Assembly: GCA_021604525.1 (NCBI GenBank) | Contig: BQJD01000001.1 | Span: 124,001 to 188,000, forward strand | DNA length: 64,000 bases | Direction of reading: 5' to 3' | Source: a marine bacterium B5-7 | GTDB lineage: Bacteria > Pseudomonadota > Gammaproteobacteria > Arenicellales > CAJQKF01 | Shown here: positions 45,920-56,105 of the stretch, one piece after another | Numbering within the stretch: position 1 is the stretch's first letter | Layout of the letters: every line of letters starts with the position of its first letter | Notes under the pieces: generated by a model | Told to the model about the DNA's origin: nothing | Seen by the model: the letters and a program-made list of their open reading frames with translations, nothing else | The model's database searches: none | Made by a program: the position numbers and the translations under genes

Positions 45920-47338
45920 CTAGTGGACAGCGTTGCCGGTACCAGGTTCCGTCTCGGTTGCTTGTTCAAGTGCAGCAATGAGCAATTGCTGCAGACCATT
46001 GAATCCGCCGTTGCTCATTAATACCACAACGTCATCCGGACGAAGAAACTGTTGAAGATACCTGAGTAGCGGGTCGACATGATCAAACGATTTTATGAAT
46101 GTTTTTCCATCATTATCAACAATATCTTCCGAACGCCATTGCATTGATTCGGTTTCAAGCATTAGGGTGAGGTTAGCATTTGCCAGTGCCTTTGCGAGTT
46201 TTCGGTTATGCACACCGATCTTCATCGTGTTGGAACGTGGTTCGACTACTGCGATCAGCCGCGAGGCAGGGTAGCGCGCAGCAAGCGCCTCAAGCGTTGA
46301 GGCAATGGCTGTTGGATGATGTGCGAAGTCCTCGAAAACACGCACATCGTTAAAATCATGAATTAACTGTAATCGTCGTTTGGGTAGTTCGAATATATGC
46401 AAGGCCGAGGCGATATCATCCATCCCAACCCCTGCTGCTGCACAAACCGTACTCGCCGCTAAAGCATTGTGGGCGTTATGTGATCCAAAAATTGACCAGT
46501 TAATGATTGTACTCAAACCGTCGGAATCAACGACTTCAAATGTGCTGAAGTCATGATTATGTTGACCGATGTGCCACGCATTTGAATTGGAACTCTGATT
46601 TGTTGTATCGCATGTAAAGGCGTCAACAGGCGTCCATACACCACGCGATAATGTATCCATGATATTCACATCAGAGCAGTTAGCGACCACAACGCCACGG
46701 CCCGGTACGGTTCTTACCAAGTGATGAAACTGGGTTTTTATTGCATTGAGATCGGCAAAGATGTCTGCGTGATCGAATTCAAGATTGTTTAACAGCGTAA
46801 TCAAAGGGTGGTAATGAACAAACTTGGAGCGCTTATCGAAAAAGGCCGTATCGTATTCATCGGCCTCGATCACGAATAACTTCCCCACACCAAGTCGCGC
46901 GGAAGTGGAAAAGTTACCGGGAACGCCACCCACAAGGAATCCTGGACTTAATCCAGATTCTTCAAGAATATGACAAACCATTGAAGTTATGGTTGTTTTT
47001 CCGTGAGTTCCGGCAATTGCTATGACTTCCCGTTCTCTAAGCACGTTTCGATACAGCCATTCGGGGCCTGAGGTGAAATCGATTTGGTTATCGAGAATAT
47101 GTTCAACCGCTGGATTACCACGTGACAGGGCGTTGCCAATAACACAGATATCGGCAGATTCCGGGATGCTGCTGGCAGCATATCCAGTAACCACGGGTAT
47201 GCCGAGTGAATCGAGCAGGATACTCATTGGTGGGTAGACGTTTTCGTCGGAGCCTGTTACCTGATGTCCCAGTTCGCTGGCAATCTGGGCAATGCCCGCC
47301 ATGAAGGTACCGCATATACCTAAAATGTGCAGGTGCAT
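45920..47338 (-). CDS. mpl: UDP-N-acetylmuramate:L-alanyl-gamma-D-glutamyl-meso-diaminopimelate ligase
   Basis: About 472 residues from the ATG at 47338. The frame extends further upstream, but homology begins at MHLHILGICGTFMAGIAQIASELGH, so the upstream part is excluded. The ATP-binding GTHGKTTITSMVCHI lies near residue 110, with the further Mur motif LLNNLEFDHADIF and EDFAHHPTAIASTLEAL in the C-terminal half. Mpl reattaches recycled tripeptide to UDP-MurNAc in peptidoglycan recycling. A membrane protein gene lies 5 bases upstream in the same operon. Confidence 0.96.
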   Translation of the reverse strand: MHLHILGICGTFMAGIAQIASELGHQVTGSDENVYPPMSILLDSLGIPVVTGYAASSIPESADICVIGNALSRGNPAVEHILDNQIDFTSGPEWLYRNVLREREVIAIAGTHGKTTITSMVCHILEESGLSPGFLVGGVPGNFSTSARLGVGKLFVIEADEYDTAFFDKRSKFVHYHPLITLLNNLEFDHADIFADLNAIKTQFHHLVRTVPGRGVVVANCSDVNIMDTLSRGVWTPVDAFTCDTTNQSSNSNAWHIGQHNHDFSTFEVVDSDGLSTIINWSIFGSHNAHNALAASTVCAAAGVGMDDIASALHIFELPKRRLQLIHDFNDVRVFEDFAHHPTAIASTLEALAARYPASRLIAVVEPRSNTMKIGVHNRKLAKALANANLTLMLETESMQWRSEDIVDNDGKTFIKSFDHVDPLLRYLQQFLRPDDVVVLMSNGGFNGLQQLLIAALEQATETEPGTGNAVH

Positions 47339-47343
47339 GGTTG

Positions 47344-47889
47344 TTATCCGGATTCGCTGCCGACACCGGCCAGAGACAACACCAGGATAAGTCCGAAAAC
47401 GGTGGTCAGTTGACAGAACATCGCTGCGGCCACACCACGGCCGAGGCTGGTATCGAGGGCCTGGCGTAGCACATTGGACATTACAGCAAGATACCAGACA
47501 CCGATAAATACATGTAGCCACAGGGGTTGTGGCAGACCCGTTGCATCAACCATCCCGTCGGCACTTGTATCGAACATGGCAACAAGCGGCCAACTCACAA
47601 ACTGGAATACGGCTGCGGCGCCAAATAAGGCGATCAGGGTTTGAATCCAGCGGTTTTCCAGATGTTTGATTTTCAGAACGAGCCATACTACGACCCCGAA
47701 TACCAACACTTGGGACACGGAAACCAGGACGCGCGTGGATAAACCCTCGTACATGCCCGTACTTGTCAAGGCGTAGCTAACTGCCACCAGAACGGCGGTG
47801 ATAATCACCAGTTTCTCTGAGGCCGGAGCATCCTGGGGACCCGCTTTAAACAGACACAAGCGGAATAAGTACGACAGTAATTGATTCAT
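47344..47889 (-). CDS. Conserved membrane protein upstream of mpl
   Basis: 181 residues with about five hydrophobic helices (near residues 28-48, 53-71, 85-105, 122-142 and 155-177). The N-terminus MNQLLSYLFRLCLFKAGPQD is conserved-looking and cytoplasmic. No catalytic motif is visible. It stands 5 bases before mpl and is divergent from rnd. I do not know the function; the pairing with mpl suggests a role at the envelope. Confidence 0.7.
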   Translation of the reverse strand: MNQLLSYLFRLCLFKAGPQDAPASEKLVIITAVLVAVSYALTSTGMYEGLSTRVLVSVSQVLVFGVVVWLVLKIKHLENRWIQTLIALFGAAAVFQFVSWPLVAMFDTSADGMVDATGLPQPLWLHVFIGVWYLAVMSNVLRQALDTSLGRGVAAAMFCQLTTVFGLILVLSLAGVGSESG

Positions 47890-48027
47890 CGAATTAAGAA
47901 AATCGAGTAGTGGACACCGGGGAATACAGACCTTTGAAAAGCTGGATGCAGCGGCAGAAAAATGCAGTTGTTACACCGGTCAAACCCGGTGACGATTTAT
48001 CGCGGTGCGAATGATAACATCCGCACC

Positions 48028-49122
48028 ATGCAGATAAACAATATCAGCGATCGAATTATGATCGACAATGACGATGGTATGGCCACTTTCTTAAGTCGGA
48101 TCGGAGCCGGTACAAGGATCGGGCTTGATACTGAATTTATGCGTGAACGCACGTATTTTGCCCGACTCTGTTTGCTTCAAGTAGCCCTTGATGGTCAACA
48201 GATGGCCTGTATCGATCCACTGACAGTCGATTCCATCGGGCTCGGACGAATGCTTGGCAATCTTGATGCCGAATTTATCGCTCACTCGGCCGGTCAGGAT
48301 ATTGACGTGTTGTCGGGAGCCACCGGATTTATTCCCGACACCCTGTTCGATACCCAGATAGCGGCTGCTTTTGCTGGAATAGGTGATCAAATCAGCTATG
48401 CGGCACTGGTCAACGAATTGCTTGGGGTGCAACTTGAAAAGGGAGAAACCCGAACGGATTGGGCGCGCCGGCCATTAACCACGGCACAGCTTGACTATGC
48501 ATTTGATGACGTTGCCCATCTGCATGCGGTAGCTGAAATTCTGACGGAACGACTGCATCGTACTGACAAGCTCAAATGGTGTCTGCGTGCCTGTCAGGAA
48601 CAGGTTTCCAACTACCGGCACGCAGCAGTTGATCAATGGATCAACCGTTTCAAGCAAGGTCCCTCGGTTCCAATTGAAGATCAATCTCTGCTACGTGAAC
48701 TCTTGTTGTGGCGAGAGTCCGAGGCGCGCTCATCCGATCGGCCACGTGAATGGATTATCGCCAGCAATAACCTGATCGCAATAGCCCATATGCGACCCGA
48801 GTCAATGGCACACCTGCGCGAGGTTGGCCATCTAAATGATGCACAGATGCGCAAGTATGCTCATAATTTGCTGAAACTGGTACAAAATGCTGATAAAACA
48901 CTTGAGGACAAGGTAATCTGGCCGCCGCGTACTGAGCTTGATGCGAATCAAAAAGGTGCGCTCAAGGAACTGCAGAAGCGACTACGGCAGTATTGTGAGG
49001 ATCTTGAGATATTTCCGACAGTCATTGCATCACGGGCCGATCTCGAAGCACGCTTACTGGGTCGTCCTAATCGATTGGATAGCGGCTGGCGGCAGGAATT
49101 TGTAGATAACGCTCTCGGTTGA
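48028..49122 (+). CDS. rnd: Ribonuclease D
   Basis: About 364 residues from the ATG at 48028; an ATG at 47962 would add 22 residues without homology, and one at 48058 is also possible. The DEDD exonuclease motifs are visible: IGLDTEFMRERTYFARL (Exo I), IAHSAGQDIDVL (Exo II) and QLDYAFDDVAHL (Exo III, DEDDy type). An HRDC domain follows (LLLWRESEARSSDRPREWI). RNase D trims tRNA 3' ends. None of the starts has a good ribosome-binding site, so the choice rests on homology. Confidence 0.95.
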   Translation: MQINNISDRIMIDNDDGMATFLSRIGAGTRIGLDTEFMRERTYFARLCLLQVALDGQQMACIDPLTVDSIGLGRMLGNLDAEFIAHSAGQDIDVLSGATGFIPDTLFDTQIAAAFAGIGDQISYAALVNELLGVQLEKGETRTDWARRPLTTAQLDYAFDDVAHLHAVAEILTERLHRTDKLKWCLRACQEQVSNYRHAAVDQWINRFKQGPSVPIEDQSLLRELLLWRESEARSSDRPREWIIASNNLIAIAHMRPESMAHLREVGHLNDAQMRKYAHNLLKLVQNADKTLEDKVIWPPRTELDANQKGALKELQKRLRQYCEDLEIFPTVIASRADLEARLLGRPNRLDSGWRQEFVDNALG

Positions 49123-49230
49123 GCGGTAAACGCATTTGCGAAATGGACACCTTGATCGAAGCCGAAAATGCTATGGTAATGCTTTAGGCGATATAAAATC
49201 GCGACTGTAATTTGAACTGGAGGTTGTTGC

Positions 49231-50079
49231 ATGAAAACCATACTCATTCCAATGAACGGTACATCACCAAGCGATTCATTAATTGACGCAGCGGTATTAT
49301 TAGCCCGGCAAATAAACGGCTTTATCCAGGCTGTATGGAGTCAACAAACGTTACCGATAATTGCCGGGGAGGGGATTACCCTACCGGCAGAATATCTATC
49401 GCAATTCGAGCAGGAAGAACGTGAATTATCGGAATATGCCAAGAGCGCCTTTTTAAAACGCATTGAAACACTAGGAATTCCACTTGGCGAGATGGAGACG
49501 TGGGACCGTGTCGCACCGGCCGCCGCCTGGATGGAGTTGAAAGGCTCCGGAGCTGTAGCGCTGGCGGAGCTGGCGAGAATATTCGATGTATCGGTGATGC
49601 ATCGACCGGTCCCGGAAACGACCACCGATTGGCGGACGACGTGTGAAACGGTTCTGTTCGAGGGTGGGCGACCGCTGTTGCTGGTCAGTGATGACCTGCC
49701 ACGTCACTTCGGACAGAAAATTGTCCTCTCATGGAATGGCAGTAGCGAAACCGCACGTACCATTGCAATGACAGGCGATCTTCTAACCTCGGCCGATGAA
49801 GTACACGTAATAGAAGTAGAAGATGGCAAGGTTGCTGGCCCAACAGCCGCGCAAGTAGCCTGTGCCCTCAAGGCAAGCGGCGCTAATGCCACCTCGCAAT
49901 CCATGACTCGATCCGAAGGCTCGGTAGCCGATCGGATCATGGCCTATGCCAGGGAGGTCGACGCAGATCTCATCATCAAGGGTGCCTATACCCATAGTCG
50001 ACTTCGCGCCCTGATATTCGGCGGGGTGACAAGCGATATCTTTTCCAAGTCCACCTTGCCGGTTATGTTTTGTCATTGA
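49231..50079 (+). CDS. Universal stress protein, two UspA-like domains
   Basis: 282 residues. The C-terminal domain is complete: LVLSWNGSSETARTIAM-like start, VIEVEDGK, and the nucleotide-binding glycine loop GAYTHSRLRALIFGGVTSDIFSKSTLPVM. The N-terminal domain, starting MKTILIPMNGTSPSDSLID, is degenerate. The ATG follows GGAGG by about 8 bases. Family members bind ATP or AMP and aid stress survival; the partner is unknown. It is 34 bases before the mechanosensitive channel gene. Confidence 0.92.
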   Translation: MKTILIPMNGTSPSDSLIDAAVLLARQINGFIQAVWSQQTLPIIAGEGITLPAEYLSQFEQEERELSEYAKSAFLKRIETLGIPLGEMETWDRVAPAAAWMELKGSGAVALAELARIFDVSVMHRPVPETTTDWRTTCETVLFEGGRPLLLVSDDLPRHFGQKIVLSWNGSSETARTIAMTGDLLTSADEVHVIEVEDGKVAGPTAAQVACALKASGANATSQSMTRSEGSVADRIMAYAREVDADLIIKGAYTHSRLRALIFGGVTSDIFSKSTLPVMFCH

Positions 50080-50113
50080 GGCAATTCATCTGAAATATTT
50101 TCGAACGTGTCAC

Positions 50114-52477
50114 ATGACACGGCTGGTGGCTTACTCGGCTGCATTTCTTATCTGTCTGTTTGTTGTTCTGACAACTGACATCATCCCTCTTGCGCACGCT
50201 CAGCAAGCGGCCGTTTTGAGTGAGAGCAATTCTTCGAATTTTGAAAACCTGTCGATACCAAAACGGATGTCTGCTAATGAAGTAGATGGCTATCTGGCGC
50301 CGATGACAGATAGCGAAGTTCGGCAGATGCTACGTTCAGAACTTGTCAGTGAGACAGAGAATACAGATCCAGTAGCAGATAATTCTTCATCTCTACTGGT
50401 ACTGATTCTCGGTGGCTTGCAGGACATCTCGATACGCTTTCAAAACGAGCTGGATCGGGTCATTGAAGCGGCCAATGACGCAGCGGATGCTTATCACATC
50501 ATGTTGCGTAATTTGACTGACGATACAGGTTGGTCGACAGTCATCAAAACCTTCGGTCTTTTCCTCATCATGATCGCTATCGCTGCGGTCCTTGAACGTG
50601 CCTACCTGCGATTGCTGTCACGATCGAAATCGACTCGTCTTAAAATCAACGAATCAGATTACAAGTCCGCTGTCGATGTGGGCGATGATCCAGGCGCGGA
50701 TTCATCTAACGATAAAAGCCGCGTCGAAAAACCAGGCCTGCTCTCTACACTATCGCGGTCCGGGCTTGCAATTACGGCACTGGCACTGTTCACAGTGGCC
50801 GCTTACGTGCTGTCTCTAGTCTTCTTCGAGCGATTCGACCCACTAAGAGTACTCACTACAACCTGGTTGTTTATAGTCGTTGTAATTCGTTTTGCACGAA
50901 TTGTACTGGATACCATACTGCCCGGTGCCCACGGGAGTGCGTTTTTACATCTTCCCGAAACAACCGGTAAAACTCTTTGCCTATCCGTTCTCGTTTATGT
51001 CGGACTTGCCGCCATATTGTTCTTTCATGGGTCTTTGTTCGTGATCCTCGGTATGGACGAATATCTGCATCGTACCTACATATTGGCTTCAGGGTGGTTG
51101 TTATATGTACTGGCAATATATATAACCTGGCGATCCCGGTACGATGTTGCATTACTGTGGCGGATGAACGGACAGGGTAATGATGTGAATGATGCATCAT
51201 CATCGGGTACGGGTTGGCACACACGGGCAATGCTGTTGTTGACCATGGCTACTGTGCTGTGGTCAATGAACATAGTGTTAGGTAGAGGAGATAGCGCCAG
51301 TGCAGCGATATGGTTTGTTGTTTCTATTGCCTTGATTTATGTCGGTCGCCTGGTAGTTGGTGCAATGAGCGTGTATACGCGTAATCACCCTAGAGACACT
51401 TCAGCACTTTCACACGCAAGAGGTCATCTCAAGGTTCCCCGCATCGCGCTGACGACGGCATTGTCAATTTTGGCTGGCGTATTTTTACTTGAGTCATTGA
51501 GTGGCCGAATTTATGCCTTGCTTGATACAGAAGGCGGCAGTCTTTTACTTATGTCGACCTTTAATATTTCGGTGACCATAGTTATTGCCTGGGTTCTGTG
51601 GGAATTGATTCGGGCATCTATCGATCGCTATCTTCCAGACGATGTGGAAGGTGCTTCCATTGATGCATTTGATGGTGAAGGTGGTGAGAGCGCACCGGCT
51701 TCTCGAGCGGAAACGCTACTGCCGTTGCTGAGAAGGTTCTTGCAGATCGTGCTTGTGATGCTGGTAAGTCTCACGGTTTTGTCATCATTGGGTGTCGACA
51801 TTGGCCCGTTGCTGGCGGGCGCCGGCGTAGTCGGTCTGGCTGTTGGTTTTGGTGCGCAGAAACTGGTTCAGGATGTTATTTCGGGAATATTCTTTTTGGT
51901 GGACGACGCCTTTCGAACGGGTGAATACATTGAAACTGCGGATATGCGCGGAACAGTTGAACGGATATCGGTCCGCTCATTACGCCTTCGTCATCATCTT
52001 GGGCCTGTGCAGACTATTCCCTATAGCGAGATGGCGACAGTAAAAAATCACAGTCGTGATTACATCATCATGAAATTGCCGTTCAGGTTGCCATACGATA
52101 CCGATATTGAAAATGTTCGCAAAATTATCAAAAAAATTGGTCAGGATATGATGGCAGATCCGGAACTTGGGCCGGGCTTTTTATCGCCGCTAAAATCCCA
52201 GGGTGTATTGCAGATGGAAGACTCGGCAATGGTGTTGCGTATGAAGTTTACTGCCAAACCGGGAGAACAGTGGGTCATTCGCCGTGAAGCCTACCGTCGA
52301 GTTCGCGACGCGCTTCGGGAAGAAGGAATTGAATTCGCACATCGTCAGATCACAGTCCATATACCCAAGGAAGATCAGGCTAATGATCAGGCTTTGATAA
52401 ACAAACACGCCATAGGGGCTGCAGCAATCGATGCTGAAGAACCATCCAGCGAAGCAAGTGATACAGATAGTCGCTAA
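50114..52477 (+). CDS. Large MscS-family mechanosensitive channel
   Basis: 787 residues. A signal peptide (ending AHAQQA) is followed by a short periplasmic region and about eight hydrophobic helices. The MscS pore-lining region is LLAGAGVVGLAVGFGAQKLVQDVISGIFFLVDD, near residue 560; the beta domain TVERISVRSLRLRHHLGPVQTIPYSEM and the cytoplasmic cage follow. The long N-terminal extension resembles the large MscK/YbiO-type channels rather than short MscS. It opens under membrane tension to release solutes on hypo-osmotic shock. The C-terminus is acidic and Ser-rich. Confidence 0.95.
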   Translation: MTRLVAYSAAFLICLFVVLTTDIIPLAHAQQAAVLSESNSSNFENLSIPKRMSANEVDGYLAPMTDSEVRQMLRSELVSETENTDPVADNSSSLLVLILGGLQDISIRFQNELDRVIEAANDAADAYHIMLRNLTDDTGWSTVIKTFGLFLIMIAIAAVLERAYLRLLSRSKSTRLKINESDYKSAVDVGDDPGADSSNDKSRVEKPGLLSTLSRSGLAITALALFTVAAYVLSLVFFERFDPLRVLTTTWLFIVVVIRFARIVLDTILPGAHGSAFLHLPETTGKTLCLSVLVYVGLAAILFFHGSLFVILGMDEYLHRTYILASGWLLYVLAIYITWRSRYDVALLWRMNGQGNDVNDASSSGTGWHTRAMLLLTMATVLWSMNIVLGRGDSASAAIWFVVSIALIYVGRLVVGAMSVYTRNHPRDTSALSHARGHLKVPRIALTTALSILAGVFLLESLSGRIYALLDTEGGSLLLMSTFNISVTIVIAWVLWELIRASIDRYLPDDVEGASIDAFDGEGGESAPASRAETLLPLLRRFLQIVLVMLVSLTVLSSLGVDIGPLLAGAGVVGLAVGFGAQKLVQDVISGIFFLVDDAFRTGEYIETADMRGTVERISVRSLRLRHHLGPVQTIPYSEMATVKNHSRDYIIMKLPFRLPYDTDIENVRKIIKKIGQDMMADPELGPGFLSPLKSQGVLQMEDSAMVLRMKFTAKPGEQWVIRREAYRRVRDALREEGIEFAHRQITVHIPKEDQANDQALINKHAIGAAAIDAEEPSSEASDTDSR

Positions 52478-52491
52478 GGTTTGATTTCATC

Positions 52492-55212
52492 GTGATTGCA
52501 AATAAAGTACGAAACATTGGGTTCGCCAGGGTACCGCATAGCTTGCGGTGGGTGCTGCTGGTCTTGTTCTCCATTGAGCTTGTCTATCTGGTTATTGCCA
52601 ATATCGTGATCAACGCCGACTGGTTGCAGGCACGGATAAATCAAAACCCTGAACACTTTGAAATGACCTGGGGGTCTGCTGTAACCTGGATGCCCGGTCA
52701 CGTTAAAGCCACTAACGTATCGTTTCGATCGAACACGTTGCGACAGCAAAGCAAGACGGATATTGGACGGATAAATGTCTGGTTTTCACCGCTTGCGTTG
52801 CTTGGCAAACGCTTTAAATCCTACCGCGGATCTATCGATAACATCACGACTAAAGTCAGAACGGCACGTATGGTTCGCGAAGCACGTGAGGAAGAATTGA
52901 ACCATTTCCCGGTGATATCCGGTCTCGATCCTGTATCCAGGTCTTCGCCGGAGGCCTATGGTCCATTTCTACCCGGCTGGCGTTTTGAATTAAATCAGGT
53001 ACGGTTTAATGGAGACATTGACGTTGCAGTAGGCCAGTTCAAGATCAAGGCCAATGGTTATGCGCTCGGCGATGTCCAATATCGGATTCGAGACCAGTTA
53101 AGCGCACAGATTGGCGTTACGAATCTTCAAAATATTCTGGTTTATGTTAATGACGAAAGTGTACTGGTAGACGGTACGCTGTCAGGAACAGCAAGAATCG
53201 GTGCTCATATTCCTTATTTGTATCCAGGTCGAAGCAGAGCACCATTTATCAGTGTAGATGTGAACCTTGCCGGTGTACTCGATCGGCTGGATATTCTTAA
53301 CTACTATCTTCGCATTGATAAGCTGGATGATTGGCCAGGTTTTACTGTTAAAGGTGATTTTCAAGGACGCATGGTGATTGAGGATGGTTCGGTCCAGACA
53401 GCTACGGACGTGCTATTGGATGCTACGACTTTTTTATTTGAATCCAATCAGTTCAAAGCAGTTGGCAAAGGTAAAATTCAACTTCATCCAGTACACTCAA
53501 AACGCGACACGATTAGATTTATGACGTTCGAGTTGAATGGACTGAAAATATTTGAAAATCGAAGCCAAGAATTATTTGTCGATACCAGGCATATTGAAGT
53601 GGGTTTTGAGAGTCCCGCAACTCACCTCGACGGACCCCTTCAAAACATTCGTACGGACGTCACGATTACTGGCAGCAAAGTCCCGAGTCTGAGTGTATTC
53701 AATCGTTATATTCCGGAGTCCACTCGTAGCTCAGTAGTCGCTGGTGCTGGTGAAATGTCCCTATCACTGGTTTTTGAACATGGCGTCATTACTGGCAAGG
53801 TCGATATCAATTCTGACAACCTGAGACTCAAAGTCCGCAACCGAGAGACAAGTGCATCTTTGGCCCTTGGTTTATCGTTAAGTGCAGATAGTGAGAAACA
53901 CACTTTTGCCATTGATGGGACCACATTGCGGATCGATAATTTCATCGGTCACGATGTGACAGATGGTTCGACGCCAGTATCAGCCAACGCTCAACTGAAT
54001 ATCACCAAGGGCAGTATCAAGTTCAAAGACCCGGTTACTTCCAGGTCAGTATCGAAGGAGCGGCTTGCGCATCTGGTTGATTTTGCCGACGGATATCTAA
54101 AACTGGGTGGATCAATAAGCGATATCTCCCTCATCGACTATCTGATGAATGATGAGGCGCATATTCGTTTTTCGGGTCCTGGTGATTTCGACGCAGACCT
54201 TGTCATGAAGCAGGGTTTTATTGTTCATGGCAGTAATGCTCAATTCGCATCCGGATTACTCGGTGTGCACTTTCTTGATGTTATTGCACGCGGTCAGGGT
54301 AAACTGTCGGCCAGTTTTTTCGAACAGGATTCAAGTCGTTTTCTCAAAATAGATACAGCCATACAATCCGTATCTGTTATTCACGATGATAAGCAAACGG
54401 CGTTTATTCAAGCACCCGCCATACATTCTCAAATAACAGGTAGGGCGCCCGATGTGACGGAGCCTCTTACGGATATTTCTTTCACGTTGGATATCCCCGA
54501 AGCACAGGTCCCCGACATTACGGCTTATAACGTTTACCTGCCCAGCGAAAAAACCATGCGACTTACTAGCGGCGTGGGCCAGTTGTCGTCACATTTTGAT
54601 TTGTCCAGTAATGACTCTACAGGTAGGATTGTACTGTCGGCAACTGACATAGGAGCTGTTTTTAACGGACAGCCTTTATCGCTTGATATGTCTATGAATA
54701 TCGATCTGGTTGGTGAGGATGTCAAGCAGCGTACATTCTCCATCGATGGCAGTTTAGTCAAGTTCGAGAATATCAAGTACCCAAACACGAACATTCAATT
54801 GCAAGATTGGACGACTCAGTTCACGTTTGTTGATAGCATCCTTAAGTGGATTCAACCAATACAACTTGAGTCAAAGGTTAATCTTGCAATGACGTCAACC
54901 GGTCCTTTGGTTGAGTTATTTTCTGGTCGCTACGATACGTATCGCTGGATCAAGGATATGCTGTCAGTCAAGAACGTAACTGGATCAACGCATATGCGAA
55001 TGAGGCCCGGTGAACTGGTACTCAACAAGGTAGATATTCGTGGTGAAAATCTCGAAGTGCAGGCTAATCTCAAAGTAACAGATGACGGAGCACAGGGCAT
55101 TGTCTTTAACCGACTGGGTGTGCTCGGCGCGACCGTTGAATTTAACGGTGCGAAGCGTGAATGGTCATTGATATCGGCCAAAAAGACCTTCGAGCGACAT
55201 CCAGGATTTTAA
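52492..55212 (+). CDS. Large AsmA-like envelope protein (GTG start)
   Basis: 906 residues. One N-terminal membrane anchor (about 18-42) precedes a long periplasmic part of repeating amphipathic beta strands with no cysteines in catalytic positions, as in AsmA/TamB-like bridge proteins (groove-type lipid transporters). The opening WGSAVTWMPGHVKATNVSFR matches the DUF-like AsmA relatives only loosely. It starts with GTG 14 bases after the channel gene. A role in outer-membrane lipid transport or assembly is suggested by the family, not shown here. Confidence 0.78.
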   Translation: MIANKVRNIGFARVPHSLRWVLLVLFSIELVYLVIANIVINADWLQARINQNPEHFEMTWGSAVTWMPGHVKATNVSFRSNTLRQQSKTDIGRINVWFSPLALLGKRFKSYRGSIDNITTKVRTARMVREAREEELNHFPVISGLDPVSRSSPEAYGPFLPGWRFELNQVRFNGDIDVAVGQFKIKANGYALGDVQYRIRDQLSAQIGVTNLQNILVYVNDESVLVDGTLSGTARIGAHIPYLYPGRSRAPFISVDVNLAGVLDRLDILNYYLRIDKLDDWPGFTVKGDFQGRMVIEDGSVQTATDVLLDATTFLFESNQFKAVGKGKIQLHPVHSKRDTIRFMTFELNGLKIFENRSQELFVDTRHIEVGFESPATHLDGPLQNIRTDVTITGSKVPSLSVFNRYIPESTRSSVVAGAGEMSLSLVFEHGVITGKVDINSDNLRLKVRNRETSASLALGLSLSADSEKHTFAIDGTTLRIDNFIGHDVTDGSTPVSANAQLNITKGSIKFKDPVTSRSVSKERLAHLVDFADGYLKLGGSISDISLIDYLMNDEAHIRFSGPGDFDADLVMKQGFIVHGSNAQFASGLLGVHFLDVIARGQGKLSASFFEQDSSRFLKIDTAIQSVSVIHDDKQTAFIQAPAIHSQITGRAPDVTEPLTDISFTLDIPEAQVPDITAYNVYLPSEKTMRLTSGVGQLSSHFDLSSNDSTGRIVLSATDIGAVFNGQPLSLDMSMNIDLVGEDVKQRTFSIDGSLVKFENIKYPNTNIQLQDWTTQFTFVDSILKWIQPIQLESKVNLAMTSTGPLVELFSGRYDTYRWIKDMLSVKNVTGSTHMRMRPGELVLNKVDIRGENLEVQANLKVTDDGAQGIVFNRLGVLGATVEFNGAKREWSLISAKKTFERHPGF

Positions 55213-55268
55213 CCAGAACCCATCTCGAACTGGTCGAAGGCTGCCAAGAATAAGACAAATGAGAGAGA

Positions 55269-55301
55269 AAATGCTCAGTTTACATATGTAAATGAGCATT
55301 T
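55269..55301. repeat. Imperfect inverted repeat after the AsmA-like gene
   Basis: AAATGCTCA (55269-55277) pairs with TGAGCATTT (55293-55301); between them is the perfect palindrome TTTACATATGTAAA (55279-55292) with one bulged G. There is no U-tract longer than three, so termination would be weak. It could end the channel/AsmA-like transcript or bind a dimeric regulator. Confidence 0.5.
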
Positions 55302-55390
55302 GAGCGAGCATTTAGGGGTCGATACAGGATTCGGGAAATATCGTACGAAATGGCTCCCGCAACGATATGGGCGTGACTCCGTGACGATTT

Positions 55391-55999
55391 TCAACTCATC
55401 GGACCGTCGATGTCGTTAGTGCGTCGATACGCGTCGCGGTCTATGACGCGTCGCGCGTACATCTCGAAAGAGTCACGTGTCTTGATCGTGCCAAATTGCA
55501 GGCCCCAGCTAATCTGGGAGCCGACATAAACATCTGCTGCACTGAAGGTCTCTCCCGCGATGTAGGGGTTGCCGGAAACTGCCGATTCCAGCGCGTCGAG
55601 GGTATTAGCCAAGGTGCCATAACCCGCTGTCACTTCACGCTCCCCGGGAACGACGAAGCCCAGGGACGCGTTGATGACCGCTGCTTCCAGTGGCCCCGCC
55701 GCGAAGAAGAGCCAGCGGTAATATTTGGCTCGATCCCCCACCGGCGGTGCGAGCTTTGCCTCTGGATAGGTATCCGCCAAATAGGCGCAAATGGCCGCAC
55801 ATTCGGTCACTACTTCGGCACCATGACGAATCGTAGGTACCTTCCCCATGGGGTTAATAGCAAGGTACCCGGGCGCCTTCATGGTGGTACCGTACTCAAG
55901 GATCTCCGTCTGGTATGGTACGCTGACTTCTTCAAGCATCCAGCGCACAATACGTCCGCGGGATCGTGGATTTGTGTAAAACACGAGTTCATCTCTCAT
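55391..55999 (-). CDS. Glutathione S-transferase
   Basis: 202 residues. The thioredoxin-fold N-terminus begins ELVFYTNPRSRGRIVRWMLEE, with Ser/Tyr as possible catalytic residues, the cis-proline in MGKVPTIRHG, and the glutathione-contacting VVTECAAICAYLAD. The all-helical C-domain has GETFSAADVYVGSQ. Substrate is unknown. Higher GC and different codon choice from the neighbouring AsmA-like gene hint at a separate origin. It is divergent from a second, damaged glutathione transferase. Confidence 0.93.
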   Translation of the reverse strand: MRDELVFYTNPRSRGRIVRWMLEEVSVPYQTEILEYGTTMKAPGYLAINPMGKVPTIRHGAEVVTECAAICAYLADTYPEAKLAPPVGDRAKYYRWLFFAAGPLEAAVINASLGFVVPGEREVTAGYGTLANTLDALESAVSGNPYIAGETFSAADVYVGSQISWGLQFGTIKTRDSFEMYARRVIDRDAYRRTNDIDGPMS

Positions 56000-56105
56000 A
56001 GCGCTACCTCTTTAAGACGTACATTAAGTTGACGAGCAGATACTTAGTGACCGATGTTTTGAATTATGCGCAGTATTGTAAATAATTGCATCGGGTCGCT
56101 TGTAG